From positions 1 through 23,973 of the forward strand of contig CAYJIG010000027.1 of assembly GCA_964370165.1 (NCBI GenBank): a stretch of DNA of 23,973 nucleotides, read 5' to 3'. The notes beneath the pieces are model-generated. The model ran no database searches. It was not told the DNA's origin and saw nothing but the letters and a program-made list of their open reading frames with translations. A program made the position numbers and the translations under genes. Position 1 is the first letter of the stretch, and each line of letters opens with the position of its first letter. The DNA is from JAAYCI01 sp964370165. GTDB lineage: Bacteria; Bacillota; Clostridia; Oscillospirales; Ruminococcaceae. This document shows positions 1 through 6,190 of this stretch, piece after piece.

Positions 1-72
1 TTCCCGAGCATAAAAACAACTAACCCCGAGCTGTTTTACACCGTGCAAAGAGCGGTGCAGTTTTGGATGTAG
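1..72 (+). CDS. C-terminal end of an unidentified upstream gene (partial)
   Basis: Frame 1 is open from the first base to a TAG at 70-72 and encodes about 23 residues ending in TVQRAVQFWM. The stop lies right at the ribosome binding site of the next gene (AGGGAG, 71-76), which is the tight packing expected of two genes in one operon. The fragment is too short to assign to a family. A chance open frame of this length is possible, so the support is mainly positional. Confidence 0.4.
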   Translation, partial: FPSIKTTNPELFYTVQRAVQFWM

Positions 73-81
73 GGAGTGCAT

Positions 82-648
82 ATGATACAAAGTAAAAAAG
101 ACTTGAAAGAATATATGGATGCCGATGCTTTTGCCATGTCTCGCAAAGGCACAGTTCCTATGTTTTACGACTATGCATGGCGGTATATTAGATGCCTTAG
201 GAAAAGTGAATATTATCTAAACTGTCGCAAAGACGTGCTTGGTCGGGCTTTGGGACTGTGGCATCGTTTTTGTCTGCATCAGCTGGGCGTGAAGTGTGGG
301 TATGAAATACCGCTGAATGCGTGTGGCAAAGGGCTTTCGCTGGCGCATATAGGAAGCGTGATAATAAACGGTGGCGCAAAGCTGGGCGAGTATTGCCGCA
401 TACATGCAGGGGTGAATATCGGCACAGCGGCAGGCGAAAGCAGCGCCGCGCCGCAAATAGGTAGCAGGGTGTATATAGGCCCGGGCGCAAAACTGTTTGG
501 GCCTATTGTTATTGCCGACGACATTGCGGTGGGCGCAAACGCTGTGGTGAACAAAAGCTTTACCGATAAAGGATGTAGCATCGGTGGAATACCGGCAAAG
601 GTGATAGGCGAAAAAGGTAGCAAAGGGCTATTACTTTCAAAAGAATAA
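82..648 (+). CDS. Serine acetyltransferase-family hexapeptide-repeat acyltransferase
   Basis: A 188-residue protein of the left-handed beta-helix acyltransferase family, which moves an acetyl group from acetyl-CoA to an acceptor. The hexapeptide repeats run from about residue 85 to 175 (GKGLSLAHIGSVIING, CRIHAGVNIG, IGSRVYIGPGAKLFGPIVI, IAVGANAVVNKSF) and end in the typical GGIPAKVIG. His89 and His108 sit where CysE-type enzymes keep catalytic histidines. The N-terminal helical part is shorter than in classical CysE. This resembles the short SAT-like enzymes found both in cysteine synthesis and in surface polysaccharide clusters, so the acceptor (serine or a sugar) is not settled. The ATG at 82 is preferred over the in-frame GTG at 76 because AGGGAG (71-76) lies 5 nt upstream of it. 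No terminator is evident after the stop. Confidence 0.82.
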   Translation: MIQSKKDLKEYMDADAFAMSRKGTVPMFYDYAWRYIRCLRKSEYYLNCRKDVLGRALGLWHRFCLHQLGVKCGYEIPLNACGKGLSLAHIGSVIINGGAKLGEYCRIHAGVNIGTAAGESSAAPQIGSRVYIGPGAKLFGPIVIADDIAVGANAVVNKSFTDKGCSIGGIPAKVIGEKGSKGLLLSKE

Positions 649-721
649 GCGCACCTAAAGCAAAAAAATAAGTTGAAATCGAAGTGTTTTTGTGCAAGTT
701 TATCAATATGACGGAAAAGTA

Positions 722-750
722 TTGACAATCTGTGCGCAAGCATTTATATT
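722..750 (+). promoter_or_regulatory. Promoter of the potABCD operon
   Basis: TTGACA at 722-727, a 17-nt spacer and TATATT at 745-750 make a near-consensus housekeeping promoter. Transcription would start near 757, leaving a leader of about 290 nt before the potA ATG at 1047. Confidence 0.75.
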
Positions 751-756
751 AATAAC

Positions 757-1046
757 CGTGTCAGCATCTGTGAGTAGAAAACTTTGGTTTTTTATTCGAC
801 ACTAGGGGAAACGTCATTTTGTGATATTTCCCGGGGGAGGCAAGATCTCCTCTCTTGCACTGAAAATTCCGCTGTAGCCTGCCGGTATATAGCCCGGTGG
901 TGTAACAAACCTTTTGCGGGGTGGGATTAGGTAGTGAAGACGTCACTGCCGCTGTGTAGGCCTTTGGTGGGCCGGTAAAGATGCAAAACCCACCAAAGAA
1001 AAGACTCGTTTTGAAAATGGGTCTATCCGCAAAGGGGGATGCGATT
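757..1046 (+). promoter_or_regulatory. Long structured 5' leader of potABCD (candidate cis-regulatory RNA)
   Basis: The leader between the promoter and potA folds by eye into consecutive helices. Helix A pairs 758-762 with 798-802 and continues in an 11-bp stem, 772-782 with 787-797 (two G-U pairs, loop TTTG). Helix B pairs 806-811 with 827-832, plus 813-816 with 822-825. Helix C pairs GCAAGA 840-845 with TCTTGC 853-858. Helix D pairs CCGG 882-885 with CCGG 894-897. Helix E pairs 930-937 with 943-950. Helix F pairs CTTTGGTGGG 962-971 with CCCACCAAAG 989-998. CTTTGGT at 782-788 could instead pair with ACCAAAG at 992-998, giving two exclusive folds. Helix F has no T-run after it, so it is not a simple terminator. 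I do not recognise a known riboswitch class. Coding use is unlikely because potA has a better start at 1047. Confidence 0.5.
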
Positions 1047-2135
1047 ATGGAAAATGTTATTGTACGTTTGCAGGACATTGTTGTTGACTTTGATCAAGAA
1101 ACCGTGCTAAAGGGCTTGTCGCTGGATATCCACGACAAGGAATTTGTCACATTGCTGGGGCCTTCGGGCTGCGGTAAAACTACTACCTTACGGGTAATAG
1201 GCGGTTTTTTGAAGCCAAAGCAAGGCAGTGTCTTTTTTGATGCAAACAATGTCACGGAATTGCCGCCGTATAAAAGACCACTGAATACGGTGTTTCAAAA
1301 GTATGCGCTTTTTCCACATTTGAATGTGTATGAGAATGTGGCGTTTGGGCTGAGGCTGAAAAAACTGCCCGAGGAAGAAATTCGCGAGCGTGTGTTGGAG
1401 ATGCTGAGCCTTGTGGGTTTGCGTGGCTTTGAAAGACGTGGTACCGAACAGCTTAGTGGTGGCCAACAACAACGTGTGGCCATTGCAAGGGCACTGGTGA
1501 ACCGGCCGAAGGTATTGCTTTTGGACGAGCCTTTGGGTGCGCTTGACCTTAAACTGCGCAAAGAGATGCAAATAGAGCTGAAACGTATCCAGCAAAGCCT
1601 GGAAATTACGTTTATTTATGTTACCCACGACCAGGAAGAAGCCCTGACCATGAGCGATACTGTGGTGGTAATGCACCGTGGTGTCATTCAGCAGATAGGT
1701 AGCCCGCAGGATATTTATAACGAGCCTACCAATGCGTTTGTGGCGGACTTTATCGGCGAGAGCAACATCATGGAAGGCATGATGCCTAAAGATTTTGTGG
1801 TGGAGTTTGCCGGGCACAGCTTTTCTTGTGTGGACAGTGGTTTCTCGGAAAACGAGCTGGTGCATATAGTGGTAAGGCCCGAGGATGTGCAGGTGGTGCC
1901 AACCCAGCAAAGCCAGCTGCAAGGTGTGGTGACAAACACTGTGTTCAAGGGCGTTCACTATGAAATGACGGTGGAACAAGCCGGCAACGAGTGGATTATC
2001 CAAAGCACTGTGGCGCAAAACCCGGGCGAGCTTATCGGCATGAAGATAGAGCCCGACATGATACATATAATGAAACGAACAGAGGAGCCTCTTTTGGAAG
2101 AATGGGAGGAGGCGGCCGATGATACAGAGAAGTAA
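1047..2135 (+). CDS. potA: Spermidine/putrescine ABC transporter ATP-binding protein PotA
   Basis: A 362-residue ATPase that powers polyamine import. It carries Walker A GPSGCGKTT (38-46), the Q-loop at Gln84 (FQKYALFPHL), the signature LSGGQ (136-140), Walker B LLLDEP (157-162), the D-loop GALD and the switch His194 (THDQEEAL). The residues after about 270 form the TOBE-type regulatory part typical of PotA/MalK-like ATPases. An in-frame ATG at 981 would add 22 residues, but it lies in a hairpin loop of the leader without a good ribosome binding site. The ATG at 1047 has AAAGGGGG (1031-1038) 8 nt upstream and matches the family N-terminus (MENVIVRLQDIVVDF). The 3' end overlaps potB by 17 nt, suggesting translational coupling. 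The potB, potC and potD neighbours support the polyamine assignment. Confidence 0.93.
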   Translation: MENVIVRLQDIVVDFDQETVLKGLSLDIHDKEFVTLLGPSGCGKTTTLRVIGGFLKPKQGSVFFDANNVTELPPYKRPLNTVFQKYALFPHLNVYENVAFGLRLKKLPEEEIRERVLEMLSLVGLRGFERRGTEQLSGGQQQRVAIARALVNRPKVLLLDEPLGALDLKLRKEMQIELKRIQQSLEITFIYVTHDQEEALTMSDTVVVMHRGVIQQIGSPQDIYNEPTNAFVADFIGESNIMEGMMPKDFVVEFAGHSFSCVDSGFSENELVHIVVRPEDVQVVPTQQSQLQGVVTNTVFKGVHYEMTVEQAGNEWIIQSTVAQNPGELIGMKIEPDMIHIMKRTEEPLLEEWEEAADDTEK

Positions 2136-3089
2136 GAAAATAGCTGCGCCGTATGTTTTGTGGATGATAATATTCACGGTATTGCCGCTACTGTTGGTGA
2201 TTTACTTTGCATTTACCGATAAAAGCGGTGCGTTCACCTTGGAAAACCTTATGGGTCTGGGAAACTATGTCAACACGTTTTTCTTAAGCCTTGTTTTAGC
2301 GCTTATTGCCACGGTGATTTGCTTTTTGGTGGCGTATCCTATTAGTTTTATGTTAAGCCGTATGCGTAGCGGTAGGCAGGGTATTGCGCTGATGNNNNNN
2401 NNNNNNNNNNNNNNNNNNNNNNNNNNNNNNNNNNNNNNNNNNNNNNNNNNNNNNNNNNNNNNNNNNNNNNNNNNNNNNNNNNNNNNNNNNNNNNTATTAG
2501 TTTTATGTTAAGCCGTATGCGTAGCGGTAGGCAGGGTATTGCGCTGATGTTGGTGATGCTGCCCATGTGGATGAACTTCTTATTGCGCACATATGCGTGG
2601 ATGAGCCTTTTGGAGCGAAACGGGCTTATAAACAGCTTTCTAGGACTATTTGGCATCGGGCCGTTTGATATGATAAACACCGCCGGTGCGGTGGTGCTGG
2701 GCATGGTGTATAACTATCTGCCGTACATGATATTGCCACTGTACACTGCGCTGGTGAAGGTGAATCCCGCCGTGATAGAAGCTGCGGAAGATTTAGGCGC
2801 AGGGTTTTGGAACAAGATATTTAAAGTTATTTTGCCGCTTTCAAAGTCCGGCATACAAACAGGGATAATAATGGTGTTTGTGCCGGCGATATCCACGTTT
2901 ATCATCAGCAGAATGCTGGGTGGCGGAAACTTCTGGCTTATTGGTGATCTTATCGAAAGCCAGTTCCTTGGCAACGCATATAACTATAACCTTGGTAGTG
3001 CCATGAGCCTTGTTTTGATGGTGGTGGTGCTTTTATGCATGAGCTTTGTGAACGGGTTTGACCAAGAAGACATAGAAGGCGTTATATAA
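2119..3089 (+). CDS. potB: Polyamine ABC transporter permease PotB (interrupted by an artificial gap)
   Basis: The first of two membrane permeases of the polyamine importer. As written, the frame breaks at a 100-N run (2395-2494). The 55 bases before the gap (2340-2394) are identical to the 55 after it (2495-2549). Removing one copy and the Ns (155 nt) restores one frame of 271 codons, close to the usual PotB length. The collapsed protein starts MIQRSKKIAAPYVLWMIIF, has about six membrane helices and contains the EAA loop that docks on PotA (EAAEDLGAGFWNKIFKVILP). The ATG at 2119 follows GGAGG with good spacing and lies inside the end of potA. The break is judged an assembly artefact and not a mutation, so this should not be called a pseudogene. 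Confidence 0.9.
2340..2394 (+). repeat. 55-bp direct repeat, copy 1 (left edge of the scaffold gap)
   Basis: Identical over all 55 bases to 2495-2549. It ends exactly where the N run begins, as expected if two contigs sharing an assembly overlap were joined without merging. It is not a biological repeat. Confidence 0.95.
2395..2494. other. Assembly gap of exactly 100 N
   Basis: A round-number run of N used as a scaffolding placeholder. The identical 55-bp flanks and the restored potB frame indicate that the true gap size is minus 55, so nothing is missing here. Confidence 0.98.
2495..2549 (+). repeat. 55-bp direct repeat, copy 2 (right edge of the scaffold gap)
   Basis: Second copy of the contig overlap, identical to 2340-2394 and starting at the first base after the Ns. 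Only one copy should exist in the genome. Confidence 0.95.
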
Positions 3090-3107
3090 ACGAAAGGAGA
3101 ACATGCC

Positions 3108-3956
3108 GTGCTGACGAAGATATTAAAGCGTGTGTATATAGTAGCGCTGTTTTCCTTTTTGTATGTGCCGATTGCGGTGCTGATTGCGTTTTCGTTTAAC
3201 GAAAACAAAAGCCGTACCAGCTGGACAGGTTTTACGCTGGACTGGTACAGCCAGCTGTTTCGTAACGAAGAAGTGCTGTCTGCGTTATTGCTTAGTTTAG
3301 TGCTTGCGATATCGGCGGCGCTTATTGCAACGGTGCTGGGCACGGTGGCCTCGGTGGGTATAAACCGTATGCGGCGCACCACACGGAGCCTTGTAATGAA
3401 TGTAAGCTACATTCCCATCATAAACCCCGAAATAATCACCGGCGTGTCCATGATGCTACTTTTTGTGGTTATGAAAGACATGTTTGCGGCGCTGGGCACA
3501 GGCGGCGGGTGGATATCAGAAAACCTGATAGGTTTCCCAAGCCTTTTGATAGCGCATATCACGTTTAATGTGCCGTATGTATTGTTTAACGTGGCGCCGA
3601 AACTAAGGCGGATGGACATCAGGCTGTATGAAGCGGCGCTGGATCTTGGGTGTAACGAGCGGCAAGCGTTTTTTAAAGTGGTGCTACCGGAAATCATGCC
3701 GGCGGTGTTTTCGGCGTTTTTAATATGCCTTACATATTCGATAGACGATTTCACCATAAGCTACTTCACATCGGGTAACTTGCAACCTCTTCCGGTGGCT
3801 ATCTACTCCATGACACGGCGTAAAGTTAGCCCGGAGATAAACGCATTGTCTACCATCATGTTCATGGCGGTGCTTACCATTATTTTGATAGCCAACTGGC
3901 GCGACACACAGCAAGATAAAAAAAGAAAACTGGCACAGCGCCAAGCGAGATTATAA
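3108..3956 (+). CDS. potC: Polyamine ABC transporter permease PotC
   Basis: A 282-residue second permease of the importer. It has about six membrane helices and the cytoplasmic EAA motif EAALDLGCNERQAFFKVVLP, plus the family phrase SIDDFTISYFTSG near the C-terminus, which is typical of PotC. The start is a GTG at 3108 with AGGAG at 3095-3099, 8 nt upstream. A nearby ATG at 3103 is out of frame and hits a stop after three codons. The gene begins 18 nt after potB. The basic C-terminal tail (DKKRKLAQRQARL) is probably cytoplasmic. Confidence 0.92.
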   Translation: MLTKILKRVYIVALFSFLYVPIAVLIAFSFNENKSRTSWTGFTLDWYSQLFRNEEVLSALLLSLVLAISAALIATVLGTVASVGINRMRRTTRSLVMNVSYIPIINPEIITGVSMMLLFVVMKDMFAALGTGGGWISENLIGFPSLLIAHITFNVPYVLFNVAPKLRRMDIRLYEAALDLGCNERQAFFKVVLPEIMPAVFSAFLICLTYSIDDFTISYFTSGNLQPLPVAIYSMTRRKVSPEINALSTIMFMAVLTIILIANWRDTQQDKKRKLAQRQARL

Positions 3957-3963
3957 AGCAAAC

Positions 3964-3995
3964 AATGTCGGCTAGCTGAAAACTGGCTCGACATG
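3964..3995 (+). promoter_or_regulatory. Intercistronic hairpin between potC and potD
   Basis: TGTCG (3966-3970) pairs with CGACA (3989-3993), and GCTAG (3971-3975) pairs with CTGGC (3983-3987, one G-U), leaving a one-base bulge and a 7-nt loop. No T-run follows, so it is unlikely to terminate. A hairpin just upstream of a binding-protein gene can stabilise that part of the mRNA and raise PotD relative to the permeases. That role is inferred. Confidence 0.5.
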
Positions 3996-4027
3996 TAAAT
4001 AAATAAATTAAAGGGTAGGAGAAAAGA

Positions 4028-5260
4028 ATGAAACAGTGGAAAAAAACATTAATGGTACTATGTGTTAGCGCAATGGTGCTTGCGAGCATTTTTGCAGTGC
4101 CGGTATCGGCCACGACCGAGGTGGCAGTAAGCGAAGACTACGACTGGAAACGTTTTGAAGGTCAAGACATTACACTGGACGTGTACAACTGGGGTGAATA
4201 TATCTCGGACGGCACCGACGGCGAGAGCCTGGACGTGAACGCGGCGTTTGAAGAGCTTACCGGTATTACAGTAAACTACACCACTTACGACACCAACGAG
4301 ACCATGTATTCAAAGCTGAAAAGCGGTGGCGCAAACTATGATATCATTATTCCGTCTGACTATATGATAGGCAAGCTGGCAAACGAAGGCATGCTGGAAA
4401 CTTTAGACTTTGCAAATATTCCGAACTATGAATATATCGGCGAAGATTTCCTTAACACAGATTATGACCCAAACAACGAATATTCGGTACCTTATACATG
4501 GGGCTATGTGGGGATTGTGTATAACACCACCATGGTGGAAGGCGAAGTTACCAGCTGGGACGTTTTGTGGGACGAGCAATATGAAGGTAACATTTTAATG
4601 TTTGACAATTCACGTGATGCGTTTGCCATTGCGCTGAAAAAGCTGGGAATGTCCTTGAATCCGTCGTCACAAGAAGATATTGACGTGGCTACAGAAGAAC
4701 TGATGGCTCAAAAAGGTGTGGTACAAGCGTATGTAATGGACCAAATCTTTGACAAAATGGGTGGCGGCGAGGCGGCTTTTGCGCCGTATTACGCAGGCGA
4801 TGCTATCACCATGATAGCGGATAATCCCGATCTTGCGTTTGCCATTCCCGAAGAAGGCACAAACTATTTTATAGATGCCATGTGTATTCCGGCAGGCTCT
4901 GTAAATAAAGAAGCGGCCGAGATGTATATAAACTTCATGTGCGAGCCTGAAGTTGCTATGGAAAACAGCGCTTATATAGGCTACTCCACCGCAAACACAG
5001 CCGGCGCAGAACTTATGCCGGACGAAGTGAAAAACGATCCTATTGCATATCCCAGCGCAGAAGTGCTGGCAAACATGGAAACATTTAGCGTGTTGCCGGA
5101 TGAGATCAACGCCGCAATGGATAAAGCATGGAGCGATATGCGTGGTGGCAACGAGGCAGGCGCAGGCTGGGTGATCCCGGTGGCAGTGGCGGCAGCCGTG
5201 GTGTTGGTGATAGCACTTGCAGTGATGCGTGCCCGTAAGAAAAAAAGAGATAACTACTAA
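4028..5260 (+). CDS. potD: Polyamine-binding protein PotD, apparently anchored by a C-terminal membrane helix
   Basis: A 410-residue extracellular solute-binding protein that captures polyamine for PotBC. The N-terminus is a classical signal peptide (KKTLMVLCVSAMVLASIFA) with a VSA site near residue 28. The mature part starts with the PotD-like strand DITLDVYNWGEYI and includes NYTTYDTNETMYSKLKSG, YDIIIPSDYMIGKLANEGML and PYTWGYVGIVYN. There is no usable lipobox: the only early Cys (12) is preceded by MVL, without the small residue needed at -1. Instead the last ~35 residues form one hydrophobic helix (about 380-400) followed by a basic tail (RARKKKRDNY), the layout of a C-terminal stop-transfer anchor. 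The ribosome site is GGTAGGAG, with the ATG at 4028. A strong terminator follows the gene, closing the operon. Confidence 0.9.
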   Translation: MKQWKKTLMVLCVSAMVLASIFAVPVSATTEVAVSEDYDWKRFEGQDITLDVYNWGEYISDGTDGESLDVNAAFEELTGITVNYTTYDTNETMYSKLKSGGANYDIIIPSDYMIGKLANEGMLETLDFANIPNYEYIGEDFLNTDYDPNNEYSVPYTWGYVGIVYNTTMVEGEVTSWDVLWDEQYEGNILMFDNSRDAFAIALKKLGMSLNPSSQEDIDVATEELMAQKGVVQAYVMDQIFDKMGGGEAAFAPYYAGDAITMIADNPDLAFAIPEEGTNYFIDAMCIPAGSVNKEAAEMYINFMCEPEVAMENSAYIGYSTANTAGAELMPDEVKNDPIAYPSAEVLANMETFSVLPDEINAAMDKAWSDMRGGNEAGAGWVIPVAVAAAVVLVIALAVMRARKKKRDNY

Positions 5261-5280
5261 GAATATACCTGCTAAAAATA

Positions 5281-5315
5281 AAACTCCCCGGCTGAAAAGC
5301 ACAGGGGAGTTTTTC
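5281..5315. terminator. Rho-independent terminator between potD and ridA
   Basis: AAACTCCCC (5281-5289) pairs with GGGGAGTTT (5304-5312), and T-rich sequence follows. On the opposite strand the stem is followed by TTTTATTTTT, so it can end both potABCD and the convergent ridA. Confidence 0.88.
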
Positions 5316-5350
5316 TGTTAATTAAGATACTTTTGTGGCGGAATAAAAGC

Positions 5351-5725
5351 CTAGCCTAAGTATGCCACAGCTTCCACTTCCACCAATACGTCTTTGGGAA
5401 GTCTGGCCACCTCTACACAGCTGCGTGCCGGTGCATGAGTGATATATTTGCTATACACTTCGTTAAATGCGGCAAAGTCGCCCATGTCGGCCAAAAAGCA
5501 GGTGGTTTTCACGATGTTGGCGGTGCTTCCGCCGGCAGCTTCTAATACGGCGGACAGGTTTTTCATTACCATCTCGGCTTGGTCTGTGGCATTTTCGCCC
5601 ACGATGGTGCCGTTTTCGGGATGCAAAGGAATTTGACCCGAGGTGTACAGCATGTCGCCGCACGCAATGGCTTGAGAATAAGGCCCGATGGCCGCAGGTG
5701 CTTTATCTGTTTGTATTTTTTTCAT
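5351..5725 (-). CDS. ridA: RidA-type enamine/imine deaminase
   Basis: A 124-residue cytosolic Rid/YjgF family protein. RidA hydrolyses reactive enamines and imines (for example 2-aminoacrylate from serine or cysteine breakdown) to keto acids and ammonia. The sequence keeps the N-terminal KAPAAIGPYSQAI, the middle TSGQIPLHP, and the C-terminal block ARSCVEVARLPKDVLVEVEA. That block contains the arginine that binds the substrate carboxylate and the late glutamate, both marks of the catalytically active RidA group. The ATG at 5725 is chosen over the GTG at 5734 because AGGAG overlaps that GTG and lies 8 nt before the ATG. It is a single-gene unit with its own promoter. Confidence 0.93.
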   Translation of the reverse strand: MKKIQTDKAPAAIGPYSQAIACGDMLYTSGQIPLHPENGTIVGENATDQAEMVMKNLSAVLEAAGGSTANIVKTTCFLADMGDFAAFNEVYSKYITHAPARSCVEVARLPKDVLVEVEAVAYLG

Positions 5726-5760
5726 TAATAACACTCCTCTTTTTTATAAGCTATGTATTT

Positions 5761-5789
5761 ACAATACTTCATACAATGTTTTGTGTCAA
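5761..5789 (-). promoter_or_regulatory. Promoter of ridA
   Basis: On the minus strand, TTGACA (5789-5784), a 17-nt spacer and TATTGT (5766-5761) lie about 40 nt upstream of the ridA start. Confidence 0.72.
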
Positions 5790-5801
5790 CTAATATAGCA
5801 C

Positions 5802-5831
5802 AAAAAAAGATGCCTTTTATCGAGGCATCTT
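5802..5831 (-). terminator. Minus-strand Rho-independent terminator upstream of ridA
   Basis: Read on the minus strand, AGATGCC (5830-5824) pairs with GGCATCT (5814-5808) around a 9-nt loop, followed by six T (5807-5802). It stops transcription arriving from the right just before the ridA promoter. It may be the 3' end of the MBOAT operon or of a transcript starting in 5833-6100. Confidence 0.82.
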
Positions 5832-5832
5832 C

Positions 5833-5995
5833 AGGTCAGCTGGTAAACTACCAATTGCGTCGTCAAACTGCAAAATATCGCGCAGTTACATATTCAATAT
5901 ATGCGCCTTTGCGACATTTTTTGTTTCCTTGCACTTGGCATTTTCCCAGCGCCCTGAGTACAAGATGTCTTGATAAAAGGTATCTTAATATTAAC
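5833..5995 (-). other. Non-coding stretch with hairpins ahead of the terminator
   Basis: No gene is supported here. On the minus strand it contains GCGCA...TGCGC enclosing an AT-rich inner stem (about 5877-5912), then TGGTA-GTT-TACCA, then the terminator at 5802-5831. Hairpins ending in a strong terminator fit either a 3' untranslated region or a small RNA. I did not find a convincing promoter inside it. Confidence 0.3.
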
Positions 5996-6097
5996 TTATC
6001 TACGATTATTTTTTACATAAACCGGCTGTAGCTGGCTGTTTTTAAATAGCCATGTGCCTACCAGCAGGGTGCTTACTATCGCTGTAATCCATGCCAT
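5996..6097 (-). CDS. Possible 33-aa single-span membrane peptide
   Basis: An ATG-to-TAA frame encodes MAWITAIVSTLLVGTWLF followed by a polar, basic tail ending NNRR. It has one hydrophobic segment of about 17 residues. A weak purine-rich site (AAAGGCAGGA) lies about 10 nt upstream. It is downstream of, and on the same strand as, the SGNH/MBOAT pair, 93 nt after the last stop. Its shape fits the small membrane subunits that accompany many transport or acyl-transfer systems, but no family is recognised. It could be chance. Confidence 0.3.
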   Translation of the reverse strand: MAWITAIVSTLLVGTWLFKNSQLQPVYVKNNRR

Positions 6098-6190
6098 GTG
6101 TTCATTCCTGCCTTTCTTTTGATATTTCAAAGTATAAAGGCCAAATGTGTGTAGGCTGTGAGGAAGATGCAAAAGAAAAGCGAAATAGGC

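Noticed and set aside
757..1000. T-box, 6S RNA, cobalamin or c-di-GMP riboswitch in the potA leader
   Set aside because: GGGGTGGGATT only loosely recalls a T-box and lacks the ACCGCG part. The 5' and 3' ends do not form a 6S-type closing stem. The conserved cores of the other classes are absent.
981..1046. 22-residue N-terminal extension of PotA from an upstream ATG
   Set aside because: The ATG lies in a hairpin loop without a ribosome site, the extra residues are unlike PotA, and the ATG at 1047 has a good site.
1188..2177. 329-codon open frame on the minus strand over potA
   Set aside because: It is a shadow of the clear PotA coding frame. Its translation is low-complexity, His/Leu-rich and has no recognisable domain.
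2119..3089. potB as a pseudogene or as two genes
   Set aside because: The break coincides with an N gap flanked by identical 55-bp ends, and collapsing it restores the frame.
4028..4110. PotD as a lipoprotein using Cys12
   Set aside because: The residues before the Cys (MVL) do not provide the small residue needed at -1, and the Cys sits too early in the hydrophobic core.
5833..5960. GEMM-I (c-di-GMP) aptamer on the minus strand, suggested by GTCGCAAAGGC
   Set aside because: Only this short stretch resembles the GACGCAAAGCC core. The GGGCAAACC strand and the intervening hairpin are missing.
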